NCBI GenBank assembly: GCA_024400505.1 | Contig: JAKSMP010000024.1 | Coordinates: 1-32,975 of the forward strand | Source of the DNA: Bacteroidales bacterium | GTDB taxonomy: Bacteria > Bacteroidota > Bacteroidia > Bacteroidales > P3 | Direction of reading: 5' to 3' | Length of the DNA: 32,975 nt | Made by a program: the position numbers and the translations under genes | Part shown: one piece after another, positions 24,842 to 32,467 of the stretch | Numbering within the stretch: position 1 is the first letter of the stretch | Layout: every line of letters starts with the position of its first letter | Notes under the pieces: generated by a model | The model's database searches: none | What the model was told of the DNA's origin: nothing | Seen by the model: the letters and a program-made list of their open reading frames with translations, nothing else

Positions 24842-24849
24842 CAAAGATA
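24842..24849 (-). promoter_or_regulatory. Bacteroidota -7 promoter element (TATCTTTG, leftward)
   Basis: Read on the minus strand this is TATCTTTG followed by CA, an exact TAnnTTTG match, placed 102 bp upstream of the ATG at 24739. It supports the internal start rather than the longer open frame that begins upstream of the promoter. Confidence 0.65.
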
Positions 24850-25221
24850 CGTTTTTTTTCCTACTCCGATATAGTTTTTTAACAATCCCCAAAAGCTACC
24901 TATGGAGGGGTGATTATCAACAAGTTACAAACAAAACTATTTTTTGAATAAGAATCTATATACAACACTTTTCCTGCCCACGTGCTACTACAATGCTACA
25001 AAATTAATCATCTGTACAAGGCCGTGTTCTTGGTCAAAAGGGAGCATATCTAATTGGTTTAGCAGTCAAAGCACCTTTCGAAGTTGCATGCTGGGTATAG
25101 AACTGCATCCCGCCCAACACAGCCAATGCCTTGCCGGTAGTCGCAAATGCCATTGCAGCGCAAACTCTACAAAAGTTTTGTTCGCATCAACCACTCCATA
25201 TACCCCCACCCCAATCAATAA

Positions 25222-25413
25222 AGGTGAGTTCTATAAATTCCACATTAGAAAGAGATGAAATCAATTATCATTTTTCTGTGATTTCAATGCCCCTTTCGGC
25301 ATCTTTAGCCTTCTCAGTCGGTTACAATGCACCGCATTGCGCCCTCCTTCGGCGGCGAAACCTGCTCGAAACGTTCAACGAAATCACTAGAAAGCAATTT
25401 ATAGAACTCACCT
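25222..25413. mobile_element. MITE-like element with 18-bp terminal inverted repeats
   Basis: AGGTGAGTTCTATAAATT (25222-25239) is perfectly repeated in inverted orientation at 25396-25413, bounding 192 bp. The inside has secondary dyads, such as GAAATCA (25257-25263) with TGATTTC (25280-25286), but no transposase. Flanks are A-rich (AATA left, AAAAAA right), so a target-site duplication cannot be told with certainty. A non-autonomous insertion element fits best; a structured RNA gene is the alternative. Confidence 0.6.
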
Positions 25414-25614
25414 AAAAAAGAAGGATTCAGAAAAATGTAGGAAAGATACAAAACACTATCGTTCTGACGTATTATTATCGAGCAGATTGCTAATTGTTTT
25501 TCGTTTTTTCATACATACTCTATCTTTTTATATCACAGGCGATAGCGAACAGTATTAAACCACTTCGCAGAACCTATAAGGTTGCAAAAAATCTGCCATG
25601 TCGAATTTTTTTCG

Positions 25615-25622
25615 TATCTTTG
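25615..25622 (+). promoter_or_regulatory. Bacteroidota -7 promoter element (TATCTTTG) for typA
   Basis: Exact TAnnTTTG match followed by CA, 22 bp before the typA ATG. A TCTG at 25592-25595, 19 bp upstream, is a partial match to the -33 TTTG element. Confidence 0.75.
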
Positions 25623-25644
25623 CACGTTTTTATATATCATTACG

Positions 25645-27483
25645 ATGCAAAATATCAGAAATATCGCCATCATTGCACACGTCGACCACGGCAAGACCAC
25701 TTTGGTCGACCGCATGTTGCACCAGGCACAGCTTTTCCGCGAAAATCAGGAGACTGGCGACCTCATTCTTGACAACAACGACTTGGAACGTGAACGCGGT
25801 ATCACCATCCTTTCCAAGAATGTATCTATCCGTTACAAAGGCACTAAAATCAACATCATCGATACCCCTGGCCACAGCGACTTTGGCGGCGAAGTTGAGC
25901 GCGTGCTGAACATGGCCGACGGCGTGCTGCTGGTGGTGGATGCTTTTGAAGGACCCATGCCCCAGACCCGTTTTGTGTTGCAGAAAGCCATCGAACTGGG
26001 GTTGAAACCCATCGTTGTGATCAACAAAGTGGACAAGCCCAACTGCGACCCCGAACTGACCCAAGAGGCTGTGTTTGACCTCATGTTCAACCTGGGTGCA
26101 ACCAACGAGCAGCTGGATTTCCCCACCTGCTATGGTTCAGCCAAGCAGGGCTGGATGGGACCCGACTGGAACACTCCCACCGAGGACATCTCATACTTGA
26201 TGGACCTCATCATCGAACATATTCCCGAGCCCAAGGTGCCCGAGGGAAACACCCAAATGATGCTCTCCAGCCTCGATTATAGCTCCTATCTGGGACGTAT
26301 TGCCGTAGGCCGACTGAACCGTGGCACATTGCAAGCCGGACAGCCCATCATGCTGGTGAAACGCGACCAGAGCCAGATTTCCTCCAAAGTGAAAGAGCTC
26401 TACACCTTTGAGGGTCTCGGCAAAGAGCGAGTGAAAAACGTGATTGAGGCAGGCGAAATATGCGCAGTGCTCCTCGACTTGGACAAGAACGTGATGTTTG
26501 AAATTGGCGATACCATCTGCGATATCGAGAACCCCGAGCCACTGCCCCCCATCAAGGTGGATGAGCCTACAATGAGCATGCTCTTCACCATCAACAACTC
26601 ACCTTTCTTCGGCAAAGAAGGTAAGTTTGTGACCAGCCGCCACCTGCGCGACCGTCTTTACAAAGAGCTTGAAAAGAACCTGGCCATGCGCATTGAGGAA
26701 ACCAACTCGCCCGATTCTTTGTTGGTTTACGGACGCGGCATCCTCCATCTCTCCATCTTGATTGAGACCATGCGCCGTGAGGGCTATGAGCTACAAGTGG
26801 GTCAGCCCAAGGTGATCATCAAAGAAATTGACGGCCAGAAATGCGAACCTATCGAGCAACTCACCGTGCTTGTGCCCGAGGAGTTCTCCTCCAAGGTGAT
26901 TGACGTGGTGACCCGCCGCAAGGGCGAGATTGGCACTATCGACACCAAGGGCGACCGTGTGCAGCTCGACTTCCAGATCCCCTCGCGCGGTATTATCGGC
27001 TTGCGCAACACACTCCTCACTGCCACCAACGGCGAAGCTATCATCGCCCACCGATTGGCTGGCTTTGAGCCTTGGAAAGGCGATATCGACGACCACAAGA
27101 TGGGAGCCCTCATTGCCAAAGAGACTGGCGAGGCCACAGCCTATAGTATCAGCAAACTTCAAGACCGCGGTCCATTCTTCATCGAGCCTGGCGACCACGT
27201 TTATACTGGCGAAGTGATTGGCGAGAGCTTGCGTCCTGGCAACGACATCGTGATCAACGTTGTCACGGCCAAAAACCTCACCAACATGCGCAGCAAGAGT
27301 GCCGACGACAAGTCCACCACCACACCTCCCATCAAGTTCTCGCTTGAAGAGGCCATGGAATATATCCGCGACGACGAATACCTAGAAATCACCCCCAACA
27401 GCCTCCGCATCCGCAAAATCATCCTTGACGAGATTGAGCGCAAACGTGCCCGCATAGCTATGGGACGTGAGGTAGAAGAATAA
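25645..27483 (+). CDS. typA: Ribosome-associated GTPase TypA/BipA
   Basis: A 612-residue translational GTPase of the EF-G/LepA class that acts on ribosomes, especially in 50S assembly and stress adaptation. ATG 25645 is chosen because the next residues [18 protein letters not shown] are the conserved TypA start and the -7 promoter element lies just upstream. G motifs: G1 AHVDHGKTT (11-19), G2 RGITI (51-55), G3 DTPGH (73-77), G4 NKVD (127-130), G5-like GSAKQG. The C-terminal TypA-specific region is complete ([47 protein letters not shown]). The length is typical. The hydrogenase gene follows after 37 bp and may be co-transcribed. Confidence 0.97.
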   Translation: MQNIRNIAIIAHVDHGKTTLVDRMLHQAQLFRENQETGDLILDNNDLERERGITILSKNVSIRYKGTKINIIDTPGHSDFGGEVERVLNMADGVLLVVDAFEGPMPQTRFVLQKAIELGLKPIVVINKVDKPNCDPELTQEAVFDLMFNLGATNEQLDFPTCYGSAKQGWMGPDWNTPTEDISYLMDLIIEHIPEPKVPEGNTQMMLSSLDYSSYLGRIAVGRLNRGTLQAGQPIMLVKRDQSQISSKVKELYTFEGLGKERVKNVIEAGEICAVLLDLDKNVMFEIGDTICDIENPEPLPPIKVDEPTMSMLFTINNSPFFGKEGKFVTSRHLRDRLYKELEKNLAMRIEETNSPDSLLVYGRGILHLSILIETMRREGYELQVGQPKVIIKEIDGQKCEPIEQLTVLVPEEFSSKVIDVVTRRKGEIGTIDTKGDRVQLDFQIPSRGIIGLRNTLLTATNGEAIIAHRLAGFEPWKGDIDDHKMGALIAKETGEATAYSISKLQDRGPFFIEPGDHVYTGEVIGESLRPGNDIVINVVTAKNLTNMRSKSADDKSTTTPPIKFSLEEAMEYIRDDEYLEITPNSLRIRKIILDEIERKRARIAMGREVEE

Positions 27484-27520
27484 ATAAAATTTGTAGAAAA
27501 ACCCAAAACACTAAATTGAC

Positions 27521-28963
27521 ATGCCACGCGTATTTGACACCAACGTTCAGTTGATTAAATACAATGTACTGAAAGAGGTAATCCGCAGAGCCTACGACGA
27601 CACTCTGCAAGATGCATACCTCGACATACCCAAGGCCATCGTGCCCGGACCCAAAGCCACTATGCGCTGCTGCATTTACAAAGAGCGCGCCATTGTGCAG
27701 GAAAGAGTGAAAATGGCCATGGGCGGCGACCCAACCAATCCCAACCCTGTGCAGGTGATTGACATTGCATGCGACGAATGCCCCTCGGGCGGCATGTTCG
27801 TCACCCCTGCTTGTCGCGGATGCTTGATGCACGCCTGCGCTGATGTGTGCCCCAAGAATGCCATCACCATCGTTGACCACCGCTGCACCATCGACAAGGA
27901 CAAATGTATTGAATGTGGCAAATGCACCAAGGCATGCCCCTACTCTGCCATCATTGCCCAGAAACGTCCCTGCATCCAAAGCTGCAAACCCAAAGCTATC
28001 AGCATCAACGAGCAAGGCGCTGCCATGATCAACAACGAAAAGTGCGTGTCGTGCGGTGCATGTGTTTATAAGTGTCCCTTTGGAGCCATCACCGACAAGT
28101 CATTGGTGCTCGACATCATCAAGATACTGAAAGAATCGGAGAACAACACCAAGTATAAGGTATATGCAGTGATAGCCCCCGCCATCGTGGGTCAGTGTCG
28201 CATCGGCCGTGTCACTCAGGTGGCCACCGCCATCAAGATGCTGGGCTTCCACCAAGTGGTAGAGGCCGCATTGGGTGCCGACATCACCCTGCACCACGAA
28301 GCCCATGAATGGGCTGAGCGTGGCATCATGACCACTAGCTGCTGCCCATCATTTGTGGCCTTCATTGAGAAGAACTATCCCGAATTGGTGAAGTACATCT
28401 CATCTTCGCCCTCGCCCATGATTGAGACAGCCAAGCTCATCCGCCGTTCCGACCCCACTGCCAAGATTGTTTTCATCGGACCATGCAGCAGCAAGAAGAT
28501 GGAGTACCGCTTGGAGAAGACCGAAGGAATGATTGACAGCGTGATGTCGTTCGAAGAGTTGCAGGCATTTGTTGATGCACGCGATATCGACCCCACCACC
28601 CTCGAAGATTCCGAACTCGACAACGCTTCGTATTATGGTCGTATCTTTGCCAAGTCGGGCGGTATCACCCAAGGCATACAAGATGTGGCCAAAGCACTGG
28701 GCGTGGAAGGTCTCAAACCCTGCACCATGAATGGTCTGGACGAGTGCAACAAGGCTCTCATGCTCCTGAAAATGGGCAAAGCCACTCAGAATTTCTTTGA
28801 AGGCATGGCCTGCGACGGAGGTTGCATCAACGGTCCGCTCAGCATCACCCACGGCCCTCGCAATGTGGTGGATGTGGACAAATACGGCAACGAAGCCAAA
28901 GAGAAAACCATCGACAACTCGGTGAAACTCTACGAGCTCTCCCTCCTCTCTGAAAAGAAATAA
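27521..28963 (+). CDS. Monomeric [FeFe] hydrogenase, group B-like
   Basis: A 480-residue cytoplasmic iron-only hydrogenase predicted to interconvert protons and H2 with ferredoxin as partner. Ferredoxin-like Cys clusters lie in the N-terminal part: CxxC..C..CP at about 98-110, CIECGKCTKACP (129-140) and CVSCGACVYKCP (175-186). The H-cluster motifs are L1 TSCCPSFV (Cys274-Cys275), L2 GPCSSKKMEY (Cys322) and L3 FFEGMACDGGCINGP (Cys431, Cys435). The TSCCP(S/A)FV and GPCxxKKxE forms differ from the TSCCPxW and MPCxxKxxE of group A, hence group B. Cys274 matches the proton-relay cysteine and the other four the cluster ligands. There is no signal peptide. No HydE, HydF or HydG maturase is in the window. 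It likely disposes of fermentation electrons. Confidence 0.92.
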   Translation: MPRVFDTNVQLIKYNVLKEVIRRAYDDTLQDAYLDIPKAIVPGPKATMRCCIYKERAIVQERVKMAMGGDPTNPNPVQVIDIACDECPSGGMFVTPACRGCLMHACADVCPKNAITIVDHRCTIDKDKCIECGKCTKACPYSAIIAQKRPCIQSCKPKAISINEQGAAMINNEKCVSCGACVYKCPFGAITDKSLVLDIIKILKESENNTKYKVYAVIAPAIVGQCRIGRVTQVATAIKMLGFHQVVEAALGADITLHHEAHEWAERGIMTTSCCPSFVAFIEKNYPELVKYISSSPSPMIETAKLIRRSDPTAKIVFIGPCSSKKMEYRLEKTEGMIDSVMSFEELQAFVDARDIDPTTLEDSELDNASYYGRIFAKSGGITQGIQDVAKALGVEGLKPCTMNGLDECNKALMLLKMGKATQNFFEGMACDGGCINGPLSITHGPRNVVDVDKYGNEAKEKTIDNSVKLYELSLLSEKK

Positions 28964-28989
28964 TTTCTTTCAAATATCTTATATTCAAA

Positions 28990-29021
28990 AAGGGTGGAAC
29001 CACGCTAGTGATTCCACCCTT
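28990..29021. terminator. Bidirectional hairpin terminator between hydrogenase and phosphoglycerate kinase genes
   Basis: AAGGGTGGAA (28990-28999) pairs with TTCCACCCTT (29012-29021); after one mismatch the stem continues with CAC/GTG around the loop GCTA. It lies 26 bp after the hydrogenase stop and before the end of the facing leftward gene, followed by a T/G-rich tail. Confidence 0.75.
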
Positions 29022-29050
29022 GTGTGTTTATGTAGTATAGTTGTTCTGTG

Positions 29051-29085
29051 GCTTAGTCGCCTGGTTGTTGCCGCAACGACTAAGC
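29051..29085 (-). terminator. Hairpin downstream of the phosphoglycerate kinase gene
   Basis: GCTTAGTCG (29051-29059) pairs with CGACTAAGC (29077-29085), and GTTG/CAAC can pair inside the loop. It lies 18 bp beyond the stop of the leftward kinase gene. The GCTTAGT...ACTAAGC frame also occurs in the hairpin at 14389-14428. Confidence 0.55.
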
Positions 29086-29103
29086 AATAAAGCTACGCAA
29101 CTA

Positions 29104-30471
29104 CTAGTAATCGGTATTGTTTCGATTATTGCTCAGACGCTGTTTCCATTTCTCTTGCTCAGCTTTCTGCTCGATGAGGGCACGCACGGGAGCCAGACCC
29201 GAAGGGCTGTTCTGCTCGATGGCTTTGAGCACAGCACCACCACCAGTGAAGATATAATAATCTTTGCTGTCCAACGCCATGATGTAAAGGCCAGGCAACA
29301 GTCGCTTAAGTTCTTGCATGGTATCGCCACCACCATAAAGTTTCACAGCATGAGGGTTGCGATCAATCACAGTGTCCAGCGCAATGGTGCCTTCGTTGAA
29401 ATGGGGCACTAGACCCATCACAGCATTCACAAAGATGGTCTTTGCCGAAAGAAACACTTCCAGAATCTCGGGCTCATCGTAGCTTTCGGGAGCCACATCC
29501 AACACATAATTAAGCTGGGTGCCTGGCTCCAACTTACGGATATCGTGCACACGGAATTTGCCGTCAATGCGTTCGCCAAACACATCGCTCTCAACAATAA
29601 AGGGCAGCTCGACAATCTTCTTGGGATACTGCTCAGCAAATTCCACAAATTCAGCAGCCAAGCGCACATCCTCTTCGCCCACGCCCTTGATGGTGATGCC
29701 ATACTTGGCACACAAATAGGCATTATAAATCACGCCGCCCAACACCAGTTGGTCGCTTTTTTGGAGGAGCGAGTAAAGGCTGTTGATCTTGGTGTCGAAC
29801 TTAGAACCTGCCACCACCGACACGAGTGGCTGTTTGGCATAAAAGATACGCTCCAAGTTCTCAATTTCCTTCTGCATCAAGAAACCCGCATAAGAGGGCA
29901 GATACCTGGTAATGCCGTAGGTGGAGGCATGGGGTTGCCACGATCCAAATGCGTCGTTCACATAAATATCGGCCAAGCCAGCCAGCTGATTGGCAAAACG
30001 CTCAGCATTCTCGTCCTTGGCTTCTTCGCCTGTGAACCAGCGAGTGTTGGGCAGATACACCATATCAATCTCGTGCTCGCGCAGACGGCGAATGGAGTGA
30101 TTGATATTACTCTCAATACTCAAATAGCCCTCCTTGCCGTGCGTGTAGAACTCAGGCACCTCGATGGTGAGGTGGAGCTTGTTTTGCAGATATTCCACAA
30201 TGGGGCGAACCGAGGTGGCATCGCTTTGGGTGATGGACTGGTCGGCTTTGTTGCGCGGACGACCCACGTGGGTCATGAGAATGATTTTTCCACCCTTTGA
30301 GAGGATATAAAACAAGGTGCCGAAAGTGGCATCAATACGGTAAGGGTCGTGAATGACACCGCCCTTCACCACATTGTGGTCCACACGAACCAACACAACC
30401 TTATTCTTCAAATCGGCTTCCTGTATCAAAGGCAGGTCGCGCAATGCTGCAATACTAATGTTTTTATTCAT
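29104..30471 (-). CDS. pgk: Divergent phosphoglycerate kinase
   Basis: A 455-residue protein of the phosphoglycerate kinase family (1,3-bisphosphoglycerate + ADP to 3-phosphoglycerate + ATP in glycolysis), longer than the usual 390-420. Conserved elements: VLVRVDHNV (Arg29, Asp31, Asn33), PYRIDAT (Arg45), THVGRP (His68, Arg71), PNTRWF (Arg144), VNDAFG (171-176), AGSKFDTKI (Lys224, Lys228), LDVAPES, GGGDT (380-384) and FTGGGA (408-413). Departures: the segment after VNDAFG reads SWQPHAS instead of TAHRAHAS, one residue shorter and without the conserved substrate-binding Arg; WNGPxGVFE is replaced by VNAVMGLVPHFNEG. The C terminus has an Arg/Lys-rich extension. It is the last gene of a leftward cluster, 57 bp after ispG. 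It may be the organism's main enzyme or a second, divergent copy. Confidence 0.85.
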   Translation of the reverse strand: MNKNISIAALRDLPLIQEADLKNKVVLVRVDHNVVKGGVIHDPYRIDATFGTLFYILSKGGKIILMTHVGRPRNKADQSITQSDATSVRPIVEYLQNKLHLTIEVPEFYTHGKEGYLSIESNINHSIRRLREHEIDMVYLPNTRWFTGEEAKDENAERFANQLAGLADIYVNDAFGSWQPHASTYGITRYLPSYAGFLMQKEIENLERIFYAKQPLVSVVAGSKFDTKINSLYSLLQKSDQLVLGGVIYNAYLCAKYGITIKGVGEEDVRLAAEFVEFAEQYPKKIVELPFIVESDVFGERIDGKFRVHDIRKLEPGTQLNYVLDVAPESYDEPEILEVFLSAKTIFVNAVMGLVPHFNEGTIALDTVIDRNPHAVKLYGGGDTMQELKRLLPGLYIMALDSKDYYIFTGGGAVLKAIEQNSPSGLAPVRALIEQKAEQEKWKQRLSNNRNNTDY

Positions 30472-30509
30472 AATTATTTAGTTTTAAAAAAGTTCATAAC
30501 AAAACTGTT

Positions 30510-30544
30510 ACCTTTTACCTGCTACCTACTACCTGCTACCTAAC
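30510..30544. repeat. Heptamer tandem repeat (ACCTnnT) across the ispG stop codon
   Basis: Five consecutive 7-bp units start with ACCT: ACCTTTT, ACCTGCT, ACCTACT, ACCTGCT, ACCTAAC. The repeat covers the last codons and the stop of ispG (Gly-Ser-Arg-stop) and runs into the gap before the kinase gene. Confidence 0.85.
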
Positions 30545-31689
30545 TTATCAGCTTCCACCCAGTCGCCGCCTTCTTTTATCAAGTTTACCAATTCCTCCAC
30601 AGCGTCGGCTTGGTCGATATTGCGTTTCATCACCTCTTTGCCTTTGTAGAGGGTAATTTTGCCAGCGCCCTGGCCCACATATCCGTAGTGGGCGTCGGCC
30701 ATCTCGCCGGGGCCATTCACAATGCAGCCCATCACACCTATTTTCACCCCTTTGAGATGCTTGGTGCGGGCTTTGATTTGTTCAAGAGCATCTTGAATGT
30801 CGTACTGAGTGCGTCCACAAGAGGGGCAAGCGATGTATTCGCACTGGCTGATGCGTGCGCCCACAGCCTGCAAAATATCGTAAGCCACAGGGATTTCGGC
30901 TTCAGGGTCTTCGGTGAGTGACACGCGTATGGTGTCGCCGATGCCGTCCACCAACAAGGCACCAATGCCAGCCGCGCTTTTGTATCGGGCCTGCATGGCG
31001 TTGCCTGCCTCAGTAACGCCCAAGTGGATAGGATAGTCCATGCCCAACTCCTTCATTTTCTCCACAAAACGGCGAGTGCTCTGCACCATCACCCCCACAT
31101 TGCTGGCTTTCATGGAGAAAACAAGCTGGTGATAGTCCTGCTGGCGACACACCTGCGCAAACTCCACAGCCGACTGAGCCATACCCTCGGCAGTGTTGCC
31201 ATAGCGGCTCATGATGCGCTCCGAGAGCGAACCATGGTTGGTGCCGATACGCATAGCGGTGTTGTGCTGCTTGCATATTTCGATCAAGCGAGCCATCTTG
31301 TCGCCGATACGCTTCAGCTCGTCGTTGTATTCTTGCTCGGTGAAATGGGTCTTGCCCACATTGCGGTCGGTGTAGTTGCCGGGGTTGACGCGCACTTTCT
31401 CTACAATGGTGGCCGCTGTTTCTGCTGCCAGAGGGTTGAAATGGATGTCGGCCACCAGAGGCACATAGCATCCCCGCTTGGCCAGTTCGGTTTTGATGTT
31501 ATACAGGTTCTCGGCGGCTTTCACATCGGGGGCAGTGATGCGAACGATTTCGCATCCGGCTTCCACCATGCGGAGGGTTTGTTCTACGGTGGCCTGGGTG
31601 TCCATCGTGTCGGTGTTGGTCATCGACTGCACCCTAATTGGTGCGCCACCGCCAAGGGTCAAATCTCCAATATGTATCTGTCTGCTCAT
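30529..31689 (-). CDS. ispG: 4-hydroxy-3-methylbut-2-enyl diphosphate synthase IspG (GcpE), short form
   Basis: A 386-residue cytoplasmic [4Fe-4S] enzyme of the MEP isoprenoid pathway, converting MEcPP to HMBPP. The TIM-barrel part shows IRVQSMTNTDTMD, LVADIHFNP, KVRVNPGNY, MRIGTNHGSLSERIM, FSMKASN and LGVTEAGN. The cluster part has CPSCGRTQYD (Cys288, Cys291) and MGCIVNGPGEM (Cys322, Glu329), the expected ligands. Sequence details (GDTIRVSLTEDPEAEIPVA, HGSLSERIMSRYGNT) resemble the large three-domain IspG of Bacteroidota, chlamydiae and plants, but the roughly 230-250-residue insert expected after EIPVA is absent. The gene lies 25 bp after the Smr-protein gene and 57 bp before the kinase gene in a leftward cluster. 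Confidence 0.95.
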   Translation of the reverse strand: MSRQIHIGDLTLGGGAPIRVQSMTNTDTMDTQATVEQTLRMVEAGCEIVRITAPDVKAAENLYNIKTELAKRGCYVPLVADIHFNPLAAETAATIVEKVRVNPGNYTDRNVGKTHFTEQEYNDELKRIGDKMARLIEICKQHNTAMRIGTNHGSLSERIMSRYGNTAEGMAQSAVEFAQVCRQQDYHQLVFSMKASNVGVMVQSTRRFVEKMKELGMDYPIHLGVTEAGNAMQARYKSAAGIGALLVDGIGDTIRVSLTEDPEAEIPVAYDILQAVGARISQCEYIACPSCGRTQYDIQDALEQIKARTKHLKGVKIGVMGCIVNGPGEMADAHYGYVGQGAGKITLYKGKEVMKRNIDQADAVEELVNLIKEGGDWVEADKLGSR

Positions 31690-31714
31690 TTGTATGCGGG
31701 TATGATATTATCAA

Positions 31715-32467
31715 CTACTTAAAATACACCTCGGTGGCACCAGCGCCATACACGCTCATGGGAGCATCGATGTATTGCACGTTGTTGTACTGATCCAGTT
31801 CGTTCTGTATTTGGGTTTTCAGCACTCCGCGGCCCACTCCGTGGATGAACACCACACGTTTCATGTTGTTCATCAGCGCATGATTCAGGCAGGTGCGGAA
31901 GAAACGGAGCTGCACATCTAGTTTCTCGCTGTCGGCCAGCAACTCGGGGGTTTCGTGCAACGCCTCAATGTGCAAATCTACCTCGGCCTCGCCAGGGCGA
32001 ACCATATACTGCAAGAGGATATTGTCGTTCAGCTCGCGGGCATTCTTGTTTTGCAGCTGAGAAAGACGTTTTTGCAAACTTTTCACCTGGTTCTGCAGGT
32101 TTGCCACCTGGCTGCGCAACTTCTTGTTCTCCTCGCGCAACTTATCAACATTATCGTCGTCGGCCGAGCCGGTGAATTTCTCTTTCAACTTGCGGTTCTG
32201 TTCGGCCTGCTGAGCAGCGGCTTTGCTCTCAGCCTCGGCCATGCGCTTAGCCTCTTCGGCCGAAGGCAGATGGCCAGGCACATCTTGGTTAAAAACCTTC
32301 CCCACCCCACTCATATCGGCCATGCGAATGAGCTCATTGGCGGGCATTGGCATATCAAAACCTGTGTCATCGCGCACAAAAATGAAATCATTGGTAATCT
32401 TGGTGACCACACCGCCACCAATGCTATTCAAAAACTTAACTTTATCTCCTATTTGAAACTTTGTCAT
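31715..32467 (-). CDS. DUF2027-like protein with C-terminal Smr domain
   Basis: A 250-residue cytoplasmic protein. Residues 1-60 are an SH3-like N-terminal module (FQIGDKVKFLNSIGGGVVTKI, FDMPMPANELI) of the type seen in Bacteroidota DUF2027 proteins. Residues about 65-148 are charged and helical, with a coiled coil at about 105-148 (DKLREENKKLRSQVANLQNQ). Residues about 160-250 form a Smr domain with EVDLHIEAL (Asp164, His166) and VVFIHGVGRGVLK (209-214), as in the MutS2 C terminus; Smr domains cut nucleic acid. The usual DUF2027 protein is longer; here a coiled coil takes the place of the central domain. The start overlaps the upstream gene by 26 bp, suggesting translational coupling. The exact role is unknown. 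Confidence 0.88.
   Translation of the reverse strand: MTKFQIGDKVKFLNSIGGGVVTKITNDFIFVRDDTGFDMPMPANELIRMADMSGVGKVFNQDVPGHLPSAEEAKRMAEAESKAAAQQAEQNRKLKEKFTGSADDDNVDKLREENKKLRSQVANLQNQVKSLQKRLSQLQNKNARELNDNILLQYMVRPGEAEVDLHIEALHETPELLADSEKLDVQLRFFRTCLNHALMNNMKRVVFIHGVGRGVLKTQIQNELDQYNNVQYIDAPMSVYGAGATEVYFK

Larger units (their letters stand above)
24740..25644. other. 905-bp divergent intergenic region with a MITE-like element
   Basis: Between the leftward surface-protein gene and the rightward typA gene lie the promoter of the former (24842-24849), about 330 bp with no supported gene, a 192-bp element with terminal inverted repeats (25222-25413), and the typA promoter (25615-25622). Confidence 0.75.

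Noticed and set aside
25034-25153. 39-codon leftward frame beginning MAFATTGKALAVLGGMQF
   Set aside because: The translation looks somewhat protein-like and might be a remnant of a decayed gene, but there is no promoter, leader or recognisable homologue, so it is not called.
24944-25258. 104-codon rightward frame in the gap before typA
   Set aside because: It has no signal, domain or promoter, runs into the inverted-repeat element, and its codon use is unlike the neighbouring genes.
29545-30300. 251-codon frame antisense to the phosphoglycerate kinase gene
   Set aside because: The sense strand encodes an unmistakable PGK-family protein, so this is a shadow frame.
31024-31722. 232-codon frame antisense to ispG
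   Set aside because: It lies wholly opposite conserved ispG motifs and has no protein features of its own.
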